Assembly: GCA_051660685.1 (NCBI GenBank)
Contig: JBOFQB010000041.1
Span: 46,916 to 110,915 of the forward strand
DNA: 64,000 nt
Source: JAVBSX01 sp051660685
GTDB lineage: Bacteria; Planctomycetota; Planctomycetia; Pirellulales; Thermoguttaceae
Direction of reading: 5' to 3'
Notes under the pieces: generated by a model
What the model was told of the DNA's origin: nothing
What the model saw: only the letters and a program-made list of their open reading frames with translations
Database searches by the model: none
Shown here: positions 54,599 to 62,198 of the stretch, piece after piece
Layout: each line of letters opens with the position of its first letter
How positions within the stretch are numbered: the stretch's first letter is position 1
Program-made: the position numbers and the translations under genes

Positions 54599-55489
54599 AT
54601 GTCAACAAGCGAAGAAAAACAAACAGCAGAACCGGTTGCTAAAACCGAGCAGGAAACAGAGCGAGTCAAGCGGAGTCAACCAGACAGCCCGTTGAATTCA
54701 GGTTGTGACCGACCGATTGCGATCATAACGGGGGGATCAAGCGGACTTGGGGCTGAATATGCGCGACAATTGGCCAATCGGGGTTATGACCTGATACTGA
54801 CTGCACGCCGGGAAGGACCACTTGCTGCAATCAAAGCGGAAATTGAACAGCAATATGCCGTTTCGGTTGAAACACTCTCGCTCGATCTTGCCGATTCAGC
54901 CCAATTGCTGCAATTTGAACATCGGGTTGCACAAATGCCGCGATTAGACATGTTGATTAACAATGCGGGATATGGACATGAAGCGAGATTCCCGGATGTT
55001 GACATTGACCGGGAGTGTAAAATGGTTCAAGTTCACGCAATTGCCCCACTTCGGCTCTGTCATGCCGCCTTAAAACCGATGATTGCACAAAAACAGGGAA
55101 AAATCATCAATGTTTCTTCGGTTGCGGCATTCCTCTTTGGACCCGGCGTTGCTCAATACATGTCAACCAAAGCCTATTTGCTTTCCTTTACCCGTTGTCT
55201 TCAATGTGATGTCCGCGAACAAGGAATCAAAGTTCAGGCCCTTTGTCCCGGTCTCGTCCGAACCGGTTTTCACAATACGGAACTGATTGACGAGGAAAAG
55301 TACAAAAGGATACCTAACTTTCTTTGGTTGCAAAGCAAAAATGTTGTCCGGGACTCGCTCAAAAATCTGGACCAAAAACGACACACGGTTGTTTTCATCC
55401 CTTCCTTTCGGTATAAACTTTTCACCTTTTTTCTCCGTAGTCCTCTTTTGAGCAATCTGACCGAGTTGATTTATCGATTCCGCAATTGA
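54599..55489 (+). CDS. Short-chain dehydrogenase/reductase
   Basis: A 296-residue cytoplasmic protein. After a 45-residue charged N-terminus (SEEKQTAEPVAKTEQE) comes the SDR core. It has ITGGSSGLG for the cofactor, NNAG, the catalytic Ser in INVSS, and Y-M-S-T-K for the Tyr and Lys. The C-terminal tail is hydrophobic and basic (RYKLFTFFLRSPLL), so the protein may associate with membranes. It is divergent from the DUF1080 gene. The substrate is unknown. The internal ATG was chosen over an earlier in-frame ATG, whose extension looks untranslated. Confidence 0.83.
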   Translation: MSTSEEKQTAEPVAKTEQETERVKRSQPDSPLNSGCDRPIAIITGGSSGLGAEYARQLANRGYDLILTARREGPLAAIKAEIEQQYAVSVETLSLDLADSAQLLQFEHRVAQMPRLDMLINNAGYGHEARFPDVDIDRECKMVQVHAIAPLRLCHAALKPMIAQKQGKIINVSSVAAFLFGPGVAQYMSTKAYLLSFTRCLQCDVREQGIKVQALCPGLVRTGFHNTELIDEEKYKRIPNFLWLQSKNVVRDSLKNLDQKRHTVVFIPSFRYKLFTFFLRSPLLSNLTELIYRFRN

Positions 55490-55493
55490 ACCG

Positions 55494-55533
55494 TTTAGCA
55501 ACTCACGCAGAATGATATTCTGCGCGTTTCCCC
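55494..55533 (+). repeat. Cloverleaf half-unit, GCAGAAT variant
   Basis: It contains GCAGAATGATATTCTGC, a perfect hairpin (GCAGAAT/ATTCTGC) that replaces the GGAAC/GTTCC of other half-units, followed by GCG. It directly precedes a full 72-bp copy. Confidence 0.7.
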
Positions 55534-55605
55534 GTTTAGCCGAGGAACAACGTTCCGCGCGTATTGAAATCTCTGTACGCGCGATACGTTGTATCGCGGC
55601 TAAAC
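55534..55605. repeat. 72-bp cloverleaf repeat, full copy
   Basis: All four arms are intact: GTTTAGCCG/CGGCTAAAC, GGAACAACGTTCC, GCGCGTA/TACGCGC and GATACGTTGTATC. It differs from 49441-49512 only in the loops. It lies between the SDR and beta-helix genes. Confidence 0.9.
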
Positions 55606-55675
55606 ATTAGGTCGCTCCGACGGAGCTTGTTTTGTTGAGGGGACGCTTAACCCGGTTGTATCGCAACTCAACGCT
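55606..55675 (+). repeat. Partial CCCGGG-family repeat
   Basis: ATTAGGTCGCTCCGACGGAG, then CTTGTTTTGTTGAGGGGACG and TTAACCCGG, corresponding to the left part of 12927-13015. It abuts the cloverleaf element, as in 43004-43113. Confidence 0.7.
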
Positions 55676-55705
55676 TGTTTTTCCAATCAACCTGAAACTG
55701 TGAGA

Positions 55706-57256
55706 ATGAAACAATCCCTTAACCTCATCATCGTCGTCCTTTGGGTTGCTTCTCTCCTGCCGAGAATGTTCGCGGAACAGGAATCACCCAAAATCATTCG
55801 GTACAGCGATTACGGGGCGGTTGGTAATGGTCTGATCGATGATTTTGACGCTATTATCAAAACACATGTTGAAGCGAATCAGGCCCGATTGCCGGTCCAA
55901 GCTGATGTCGGTGCTGTTTACTATATCGGCGGGGCAAATAAAACCGTTCCTTTACAGACGGACACGGACTGGAGAGATGCCAGATTCATCATTGACGACA
56001 CAAGGGTCGAAAACCCAAGCAGCCCTGTCTTCTGCGTTTCATCCCAACTTCCTTCTTGTCCGATCACAACAATCAAGACGATCCGAAAGAATCAGGAAAA
56101 ACTGGACCTGACTCTTCCTGCCCCTTCACTCATTTCAGTTCAGGACAATACAACCTTACGTTACATCCGATTCGGCTTGAACCAAAACAAAGGTACAGCG
56201 CAACAAGAAGTGTTTCTTGTCGATCAAAAGGGCAACATCGACTGCACAACTCCCTTTTTATGGGACTATGATAATGTAACGTCAATGACCGCTTATCCGA
56301 TTCCTGATAAAAAACTGACCGTCCGGGGGGGGAATTTCACAACAATTGCCAATCAATCGGATTCGGGCAACTACTATGCCCGGGGAATAAGCATTGCCCG
56401 TTCCAACGTACAGATTGAAGGAATTTCTCACAACATTGAGGGCGAAGGAGAGTATGGTTCCCCTTATGGAGGTTTCCTCTCGGTCTCGCTTTGTTCGGAT
56501 GTTATGATACAGAATTGCCGATTATCAGGACACAAAACCTATCTCACAACAGGGAGTGCTAAATTGCCGGTTCCCAAAGGGACCTACGACATTCAGGTGA
56601 ACAGTTCGGTCAACATAAGGGTGAGGGATTCTCAACAGCTCAATGACATCCATGACACACGGTTATGGGGCATTTTTGGCTCTAATTTTTCGAAGAACAT
56701 TACGTTTGAGAACGTCGAATTTTCCCGTTTTGATGCACACATGGGGGTGAGGAACGCGACGATCAGGAATTCGGTTTTGGGACATCAGGGGATCAACCTG
56801 ATTGGAAGCGGAATGTTCCTTGTTGAAAACACTCAGGTTCACAGTGTCAACTTCATCAATTTGCGCAGTGATTATGGAAGCACCTTTGAGGGGGAGATCA
56901 TCATCCGCAACTGCGAGTACATACCTCGACATGGAGCAAAATCGGATGCTGTTCTGATTGGCGGTCATAACACAGGACAACATGATTTCGGTTATCCTTG
57001 TTTCATGCCGCAAAAAATAACAATTGAAGGTCTTATCATTGACGACCGGAATCCGTTAGAAGGTTATACAGGTCCGAAAATATTTGCAATTTTCAATCAT
57101 GAATATGCTAATGCAACAGATGAGGCAAAGTATCCCTATGTTGTGACGGAAGAGGTGGAGCTAAAGAATCTGACGATCAGAAGCGGCAAACCTTACATCA
57201 TCAGCAACAACCCGAACATGTTCGGCAATGTCAATGTCCGCCTCTCTCCTCCTTAA
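55706..57256 (+). CDS. Secreted right-handed beta-helix protein
   Basis: A 516-residue product with a signal peptide (LNLIIVVLWVASLLPRMFAE). YSDYGAVGNGLIDD follows, the motif that opens pectate-lyase-like and tailspike-like right-handed beta-helices. The rest is rich in short strands ending in Asn/Gly turns (VMIQNCRLSG, NATIRNSVLG, EIIIRNCEYI). Candidates are polysaccharide lyase or hydrolase; no conserved catalytic Asp set was assigned. The ATG three codons in is preferred to GTG at the frame start. It is near, but not in an operon with, other genes. Confidence 0.78.
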   Translation: MKQSLNLIIVVLWVASLLPRMFAEQESPKIIRYSDYGAVGNGLIDDFDAIIKTHVEANQARLPVQADVGAVYYIGGANKTVPLQTDTDWRDARFIIDDTRVENPSSPVFCVSSQLPSCPITTIKTIRKNQEKLDLTLPAPSLISVQDNTTLRYIRFGLNQNKGTAQQEVFLVDQKGNIDCTTPFLWDYDNVTSMTAYPIPDKKLTVRGGNFTTIANQSDSGNYYARGISIARSNVQIEGISHNIEGEGEYGSPYGGFLSVSLCSDVMIQNCRLSGHKTYLTTGSAKLPVPKGTYDIQVNSSVNIRVRDSQQLNDIHDTRLWGIFGSNFSKNITFENVEFSRFDAHMGVRNATIRNSVLGHQGINLIGSGMFLVENTQVHSVNFINLRSDYGSTFEGEIIIRNCEYIPRHGAKSDAVLIGGHNTGQHDFGYPCFMPQKITIEGLIIDDRNPLEGYTGPKIFAIFNHEYANATDEAKYPYVVTEEVELKNLTIRSGKPYIISNNPNMFGNVNVRLSPP

Positions 57257-57320
57257 TCCTCTTCCCTGAATCTCTCCTCATCACCTCGACACATTTCCGA
57301 CGACCTTTTGTCGTCCCGTC

Positions 57321-57353
57321 GTTGAGCCGTGATACAACGTATCGCGCGTACTA
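57321..57353 (+). repeat. Cloverleaf half-unit (GATAC variant)
   Basis: GTTGAGCCGTGATACAACGT, then ATCGCGCGTAC. Hairpin GATAC-AAC-GTATC is intact. This is the first of two copies in the gap before the cca gene. Confidence 0.7.
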
Positions 57354-57449
57354 AGCGCGTTTCCAAAATGACAGTACATGCACAACACCCAATGATCCTT
57401 GAATTTTTGCGTCAAAATACATGCAATGTGTCTATCAATTATTGAAATA

Positions 57450-57481
57450 TTGAGCCGTGATACAACCGTATCGCGCGTACT
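57450..57481 (+). repeat. Cloverleaf half-unit with a one-base insertion
   Basis: TGAGCCGTGATACAACCGTA then TCGCGCGTAC. The loop has one extra C relative to the other copies, but the GATAC/GTATC pairing remains. Confidence 0.7.
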
Positions 57482-57538
57482 AAGCCCGGCGCAAGCCGGA
57501 CCTAACGTCCACACTTTTTTTGAATTGTTCTAAACTCC

Positions 57539-58960
57539 ATGTCAAATCCTTTTTTGAAAGACAGGAAAATCAAACGTATTCTCAACCTGTTGCTTGAACA
57601 GGGCGCAACCGAATGTCTTTTTATTGGCGGTTGTGTTCGGGATCACCTCCTTGAAATGAAATTAAACGACCAAGATGTCATAAAAAACGAGGATGTGCAG
57701 TCAAAGGACTATGACATTGAAGTTTATGGTCTGGGATACAACGAAATCGTCAACATTCTCCGCCCGCATTTTCGAGTCAATTTGGTCGGCCAATCTTTTG
57801 CAACCGTCAAGGTTGATAATACGATTGATTTGAACATTCCCCGACGTGAATCGAAGCAAGGTTTGGGGCATTGTGGTTTTGTGATTGATTCGGACCCTTA
57901 TCTTTCGCCGGAAGAGGCGACAGCGCGGCGTGATTTTACGATCAACTCGATTGGTATGAGGGTTGACGGGACCTATTTTGACCCTTTTCACGGTCGGGAC
58001 GATTTGGAGAAAGGGATTTTGCGGGCGACAAGCGACGCTTTTTGCGAGGACCCGCTTCGCGTGTTGCGAGGGATGCAGTTTGCAGCCCGATTTGGCTTTA
58101 TCATGGACGAACGAACCGTCCAACTGTCCCAAAAGGTGTACGACGAATTCCCAACTCTTTCCGCTGAAAGGGTTTGGGGGGAATGGAAAAAATGGGCCGA
58201 AAAAGGCAATTATCCCTCTCGCGGTCTCAATCTGCTCCGTCAAACCGGTTGGATCAACGCTTTCCCGGAAATCGCCGCCTTAATCGGTGTCCCGCAAAAC
58301 CCAAAATGGCATCCTGAAGGTGATGTCTACGTTCATACCTGTTGCGTCGTCGATACAGCAGCCCTCATTGCCCGAGAAATGCAGCTTGACATGCAAGAAC
58401 GGTTGATACTGCTCTTTGCCGCTCTTTGTCATAATTTTGGCAAAACGCTCACAACGGTCAAAAGCGACAAGGGCAATTGGAAATCGCCCCGACATGCAAT
58501 GGAAAGTGTCCCGCTCACCGAATCGTTTTTGAACCGGATGAAAGCCCCTCATTTTCTTTTGACGCATCTCAAACCGCTCATTTTAGAACACATGGCGCAC
58601 AAAGTGGTCCTTGATTCGGAGATTCCCCCAGACCGGGTGATTCGCCGATTGTCCGACCGTTTAGTTCCGTCCAACATCCGTATGTGGTCGGCTCTTGCAA
58701 GATCGGACGCTCATTTGGACCCGAGCGGGCAGACACGTCCGACGATTGATCGTTGGGAGGAGGTTGCTGAAAAGTTACGAGTTCGTGAAAAACGTCCTCA
58801 ACCGATTCTTTTGGGGCGAGATTTGATTGCGATAGGGATACAACCGGGTCGGGAAATGGGCCAAATACTCGATCAGGTGTATCAACGGCAGTTGGACGGA
58901 AAACTGGAGAACCGGGAAGAAGCCCTGAAATGGGTCCGCAAAAAACACCCCAACGATTAA
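57539..58960 (+). CDS. cca: CCA-adding-type tRNA nucleotidyltransferase
   Basis: The 473-residue protein has the nucleotidyltransferase core of the class II poly(A) polymerase/CCA family. GGCVRD is at 30-35, the catalytic Asp pair is in KDYDIEV (Asp57, Asp59), RRDFTINS at 130-137 and EDPLRVLRGMQFAARF at about 170-185. A C-terminal HD-type domain follows, but its signature reads CHNFGK, with Asn at the position of the metal-binding Asp (residue 299). The domain may therefore be non-catalytic. The enzyme likely adds CCA to tRNA; poly(A) polymerase is the alternative. The gene is preceded by two half-unit repeats and followed by another repeat. Confidence 0.85.
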   Translation: MSNPFLKDRKIKRILNLLLEQGATECLFIGGCVRDHLLEMKLNDQDVIKNEDVQSKDYDIEVYGLGYNEIVNILRPHFRVNLVGQSFATVKVDNTIDLNIPRRESKQGLGHCGFVIDSDPYLSPEEATARRDFTINSIGMRVDGTYFDPFHGRDDLEKGILRATSDAFCEDPLRVLRGMQFAARFGFIMDERTVQLSQKVYDEFPTLSAERVWGEWKKWAEKGNYPSRGLNLLRQTGWINAFPEIAALIGVPQNPKWHPEGDVYVHTCCVVDTAALIAREMQLDMQERLILLFAALCHNFGKTLTTVKSDKGNWKSPRHAMESVPLTESFLNRMKAPHFLLTHLKPLILEHMAHKVVLDSEIPPDRVIRRLSDRLVPSNIRMWSALARSDAHLDPSGQTRPTIDRWEEVAEKLRVREKRPQPILLGRDLIAIGIQPGREMGQILDQVYQRQLDGKLENREEALKWVRKKHPND

Positions 58961-58975
58961 CCGGATGTTATATCC

Positions 58976-59101
58976 CAAACGGGTACAAAAGGGACATTTT
59001 GTCGGAACGCAGGCATCTTGCCTGCATCAAGAAAAAAATGTGCGGGCGTGATGTCCCGTGTTCCAATCGGAAAACAAACCCCTTCTAACCGTTTGCCGTC
59101 T
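58976..59101. repeat. Dispersed repeat with GCAGGC and GCGGGC hairpins (inverted copy)
   Basis: Opposite orientation to 43185-43311, with GGTACAAAAGGGACATTTTG, GCAGGCATCTTGCCTGC and GCGGGCGTGATGTCCCG (one arm mutated), ending TCTAACCGTTTGCC. The last base contributes to the stop codon of the cupin gene. Confidence 0.78.
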
Positions 59102-59447
59102 ATGGTCCTTGAATCGGTGAATCGATGTAAAACAACGCCAACCAAATGGTTTTGCCGTTTGAAGCGGTTGCATGAACCCGATGTTTTTGGTGAGCGGGAA
59201 TCAACAGAAAATCGCCCGGTTGCAATTCCCGAAATCGGGGTTCGTCCTGAAATTCAAGAACGGCGGACCCTTGTAAAAGCAAAACCCATTCTATTTCGTC
59301 CTGATCGTACCAAAAACCGACCGGACTTGCTTGTCCGTCCGAAACAATCCGTTCAATCCGGGCATGAGGCCTAAGAAACAGTATTTCAATCTGTTCTTCA
59401 ACGAGAGAATCAGGCAATCGGTCAAACAGGTTTGAGAGAGTATTCAT
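59100..59447 (-). CDS. Small cupin-domain protein
   Basis: The 115-residue protein has a single cupin beta-barrel: an N-terminal segment, then GFWYDQDEIEWVLLLQG (cupin motif 1, with Glu rather than the usual His pair), FRELQPGDFLLIPAHQKHRVHA (motif 2) and IWLALFY. It may bind a metal or small ligand, and small cupins often act as mannose isomerase-like or regulatory proteins. The start is the ATG that opens the fold. Its stop codon coincides with the edge of the dispersed repeat, so the C-terminus may be recent. Confidence 0.75.
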   Translation of the reverse strand: MNTLSNLFDRLPDSLVEEQIEILFLRPHARIERIVSDGQASPVGFWYDQDEIEWVLLLQGSAVLEFQDEPRFRELQPGDFLLIPAHQKHRVHATASNGKTIWLALFYIDSPIQGP

Positions 59448-59559
59448 CGTTGATGAACCGGCAAATGTTGCGGCAGGAGGGTTGCCGTTGAGGTAAAGTT
59501 CTGATAAAAAATGTTAGTAGCAGAGTTGATTATAACATGCACGCGCAGCACAAACACCT

Positions 59560-59739
59560 CAGACTGCTAACAAGTTTGGTTTTGCGATTTGAATCGAGCC
59601 GGGTTGGACGGATTTGTTTTTACCACGAAACACACAAAAGACACGAAAAACCGTATTTTGTGAGATTTTCGTGATTTTCGTGATTTTCGTGGTTCAAAAA
59701 TGAAAATTGCTCCTTTTCCTGAAACTTGTTAGCGGACTG
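59560..59739 (-). mobile_element. MITE of the CAGTCYGCTAACAAGTTT family
   Basis: A 180-bp element in the opposite orientation to 44630-44799. Termini are CAGACTGCTAACAAGTTT and, on the other strand, CAGTCCGCTAACAAGTTT. Flanks ACAAACACCT and ATGAACACCT match at 8 of 10 positions, consistent with an older target duplication. The interior contains ACCACGAAACACACAAAAG and its inverted counterpart TTTTCGTGATTTTCGTGG. Confidence 0.87.
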
Positions 59740-59769
59740 ATGAACACCTGCCGAGGAGAGAAACGGCTC

Positions 59770-59803
59770 TTGACAAGGTTTTTTAATTTAGCTAAACTGC
59801 TAA
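59770..59803 (+). promoter_or_regulatory. Sigma-70-like promoter with ArsR-type operator
   Basis: A perfect TTGACA (-35) is followed by a 17-base spacer and TAAACT (-10). Overlapping the -10, TTAGC-TAAACT-GCTAA is a perfect inverted repeat (59788-59803). Binding of the ArsR protein encoded directly downstream would block polymerase, giving autoregulation relieved by metal or metalloid. This is a prediction from layout. Confidence 0.7.
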
Positions 59804-59872
59804 GAGATAAGAGTCGATTAATGCCGCGATACACTGTTTCTTAGCACCATTTCCACACAAACTAGGATACGC

Positions 59873-60214
59873 ATGACAGTTACAAAGAAGTCAAAGGGGG
59901 ACAAAAAAGCACTCTACGAGGCGCGCGCGCTTGTTGCCCAAGCAATGGGACACCCTGCCAGAATGTTGGTGCTGGATGTCCTTTCGGAAAAAGGGGAATG
60001 TTGTGTTTGCGAGCTGACCGAAATGATCGGTTCGGAAATGCCAACTGTCTCGCGTCATCTTTCCGTACTCAAAAATGCCGGTTTGATCTGCGATGAAAAA
60101 CGGGGAAAAAACGTCTACTACACACTCAACTGTCCCTGCATCAATTCATTTTTCAGCTGTATCGAAGAAGTCATCAAAGCCAATATCGCCAAAAACATAC
60201 GTTTAGTAGGATGA
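59873..60214 (+). CDS. ArsR/SmtB family metalloregulator
   Basis: The 113-residue winged-helix repressor has HPARMLVLDVLSEKGECCVCELTEMIG, with the ECCVCEL cysteine pair typical of metal- or metalloid-sensing ArsR proteins. The DNA-recognition helix PTVSRHLSVLKNAGLICDEK follows, and a further CPC pair comes near the C-terminus. It should repress the operon from the operator at 59788-59803. Metal or arsenic binding would release it. The gene precedes two Fic genes and the efflux permease, all in the same direction. Confidence 0.9.
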   Translation: MTVTKKSKGDKKALYEARALVAQAMGHPARMLVLDVLSEKGECCVCELTEMIGSEMPTVSRHLSVLKNAGLICDEKRGKNVYYTLNCPCINSFFSCIEEVIKANIAKNIRLVG

Positions 60215-60229
60215 AACTGAGGAGCCATC

Positions 60230-61219
60230 ATGCAAAGACAACCCACGTTTACAATCACCCCGCGAGCGATTGGAATGATTGCGGATATTTCCGCTCAGGC
60301 CGAACGCTATGCCATTCGTATGGAGCAGCAGGACGCTCTGCGATTACGAAAAATAAACAAGATTAAAACCATTCACTCCTCGCTTGCCATTGAGGGAAAC
60401 ACGCTTTCTGAAAGTCAGGTAACAGATATTCTCAACGGCAAAAAAGTCATCGCCTCGCTTCGAGAAATTCAAGAGGTCAAAAATGCCATTGCAACTTATG
60501 ATATTGCTCACAAACTGAATCCGTTTTCACTCGATGATATGCTCAAAGCTCATCGCGTGATGATGTCCGCATTGGTCGATGAAGCAGGTATTTTTCGCAG
60601 CAGCAAAGTCGGTGTTTTTGCGGGAAAACGGGCCATTCATATTGCACCACCGCCGAAACAGGTTCCGGCACTGATGGGTGATCTGTTTGATTGGCTCAAA
60701 AATGCGGAAGATCATCTTTTGATTCGTAGCTGTGTTTTTCATTACCAATTCGAGTTTATTCACCCGTTCACCGACGGTAATGGTCGTATGGGCCGGCTTT
60801 GGCAATCGTTGATTCTCGGCAAACTGAACCCGATCTTTTTGCACCTGCCTGTCGAATCAATGGTTCACGACAACCAACAGCAGTATTACAAAGCCATCGC
60901 TGAAAGCACGAAAAACGCCGATTCAGGTCGTTTCATTGACTTTATGCTGAACGAAATTTTGCAGACGTTCAAACGCAAACAAATGGCATCAAATGGCGGA
61001 GTAAATGGCGCAGTAAATGTCGCAGTAAATGGCGCAGTAAGTGGCGTTTTGGAATACATACGGCAAAATCCAGGGTGTCAAACAAACGCGATTGCAGCCG
61101 CACTGGGAATTCCCCGCCGAACGCTCCAACGTCATCTGAAGCAACTAGGAAATGAGATCGAATTTCGTGGTGCCCCGCGCAATGGTGGGTACTATCTCAT
61201 GGGAGTCGAATCAACATGA
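60230..61219 (+). CDS. Fic domain protein, class II-like (N-terminal inhibitory motif)
   Basis: A 329-residue protein. The Fic active site HPFTDGNGR is at 178-186. An N-terminal inhibitory motif SLAIEGN (Ser51 to Asn57) fits S/T-x-x-x-E-G/N and should hold the enzyme inactive. A C-terminal winged helix-turn-helix (about 285-320, TNAIAAALGIPRRTLQRHL) suggests DNA binding or autoregulation. A small Asn-Gly-Val-Ala repeat (residues 255-272) lies between. Fic proteins transfer AMP from ATP to hydroxyl groups of target proteins. It starts 15 bases after arsR and its stop overlaps the second Fic gene by four bases (ATGA). Confidence 0.9.
   Translation: MQRQPTFTITPRAIGMIADISAQAERYAIRMEQQDALRLRKINKIKTIHSSLAIEGNTLSESQVTDILNGKKVIASLREIQEVKNAIATYDIAHKLNPFSLDDMLKAHRVMMSALVDEAGIFRSSKVGVFAGKRAIHIAPPPKQVPALMGDLFDWLKNAEDHLLIRSCVFHYQFEFIHPFTDGNGRMGRLWQSLILGKLNPIFLHLPVESMVHDNQQQYYKAIAESTKNADSGRFIDFMLNEILQTFKRKQMASNGGVNGAVNVAVNGAVSGVLEYIRQNPGCQTNAIAAALGIPRRTLQRHLKQLGNEIEFRGAPRNGGYYLMGVEST
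60992..61045 (+). repeat. 12-bp tandem repeat inside the first Fic gene
   Basis: Several imperfect AATGGCGCAGTA units encode NGAVNVAVNGAV. It is a linker between the Fic domain and the helix-turn-helix. Confidence 0.75.
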
Positions 61220-62112
61220 AACCGCAAAAGACATCCATCCGTTTTTTTGGCAATACGGAAGTCAGGGCCGTATGGGATGATACCCAGAATAAATGGTTTT
61301 ACAGCGTTTTGGATGTTATCGGTGCGATCCGAAACGAAGAGAAATACGAAAAGTGCCGCAATTATTGGAAGTACCTCAAAGCCAAACTCAAAAGGGAAAA
61401 CCATCAACTGGTTAGTGTCACTACCCAGTTGAAATTAACGGCACCAGATGGAAAAAAGAGACTTTCTGATGCCCTTGATGCGGAAGGAATTGTTCAATTG
61501 GCGGCGGAATTTCCGAGCAAAATGGGGCTTTCGTTCCTACAATGGTTTACAAACGACGAGGAGAGCATCGACGGTAAAAGCAAACAAAAGGCGTACTCCC
61601 TGTTTGAGAGTTCGTTGGTTGACAGTCTCGAAGTCGGAACGGTCAAAGGTTTACAGCAGATTCATGCTTATTTATTTGGTGGTCTCTACGATTTTGCCGG
61701 ACAAATACGAACGCTCAACATTGCCAAAGACGGTTTTCAATTTGCACCTGTTCGTTTTTTGGATAATACGCTCCGAACGATTGAATTGATGCCCGAAGGA
61801 ACGTTGGAGGAGATTGTCCACAAATACGTTGAGATGAACATAGCGCATCCTTTTATGGAGGGCAATGGACGCAGTATGCGGGTCTGGCTGGACCTGATTT
61901 TGAAGAAAAACCTGAAAAAATGTGTCGATTGGAGCCAAATCAGCAAAAAGGATTACCTCAATGGCATGAAGCAAAGCGTGGTTGATAGTCAAACGATCAA
62001 CACCTTGTTGCAATCGGCACTGACGGACAAAATTGATGACCGTGATGTTTTTATGAAGGGGATTGATTATTCGTACTACTACGAACAGGAAGACATTGTG
62101 ATCGAACGTTAG
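61216..62112 (+). CDS. Fic domain protein, class III-like, with BRO-N-like N-terminus
   Basis: The 298-residue protein has the Fic active site HPFMEGNGR at 211-219. The ending FMKGIDYSYYYEQ (about 279-291) fits the C-terminal inhibitory helix motif S-x-x-x-E-G/N-like of class III Fic enzymes such as Neisseria Fic (here Gln follows the Glu). Residues 1-110 (IRFFGNTEVRAVWDDTQNKW) resemble the BRO-N domain seen in phage antirepressors. The start overlaps the upstream stop by four bases, implying translational coupling. No separate Fic inhibitor protein is encoded, which agrees with built-in inhibition. Confidence 0.88.
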   Translation: MKPQKTSIRFFGNTEVRAVWDDTQNKWFYSVLDVIGAIRNEEKYEKCRNYWKYLKAKLKRENHQLVSVTTQLKLTAPDGKKRLSDALDAEGIVQLAAEFPSKMGLSFLQWFTNDEESIDGKSKQKAYSLFESSLVDSLEVGTVKGLQQIHAYLFGGLYDFAGQIRTLNIAKDGFQFAPVRFLDNTLRTIELMPEGTLEEIVHKYVEMNIAHPFMEGNGRSMRVWLDLILKKNLKKCVDWSQISKKDYLNGMKQSVVDSQTINTLLQSALTDKIDDRDVFMKGIDYSYYYEQEDIVIER

Positions 62113-62198
62113 AAACACGCGATTGAACAAGGCGTTTTTTTTCACTTATATTTCGTTACTTTGCTAACTAACGGATTCACGAAACTTGATAACGAGCG

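Larger units (their letters stand above)
59448..59872. other. Gene-free gap with a complete MITE and the arsR promoter
   Basis: A 425-base gap with no gene. It holds a complete MITE (59560-59739) followed within 30 bases by the promoter and operator of the next operon. The insertion lies directly upstream of the -35 box. Confidence 0.7.
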
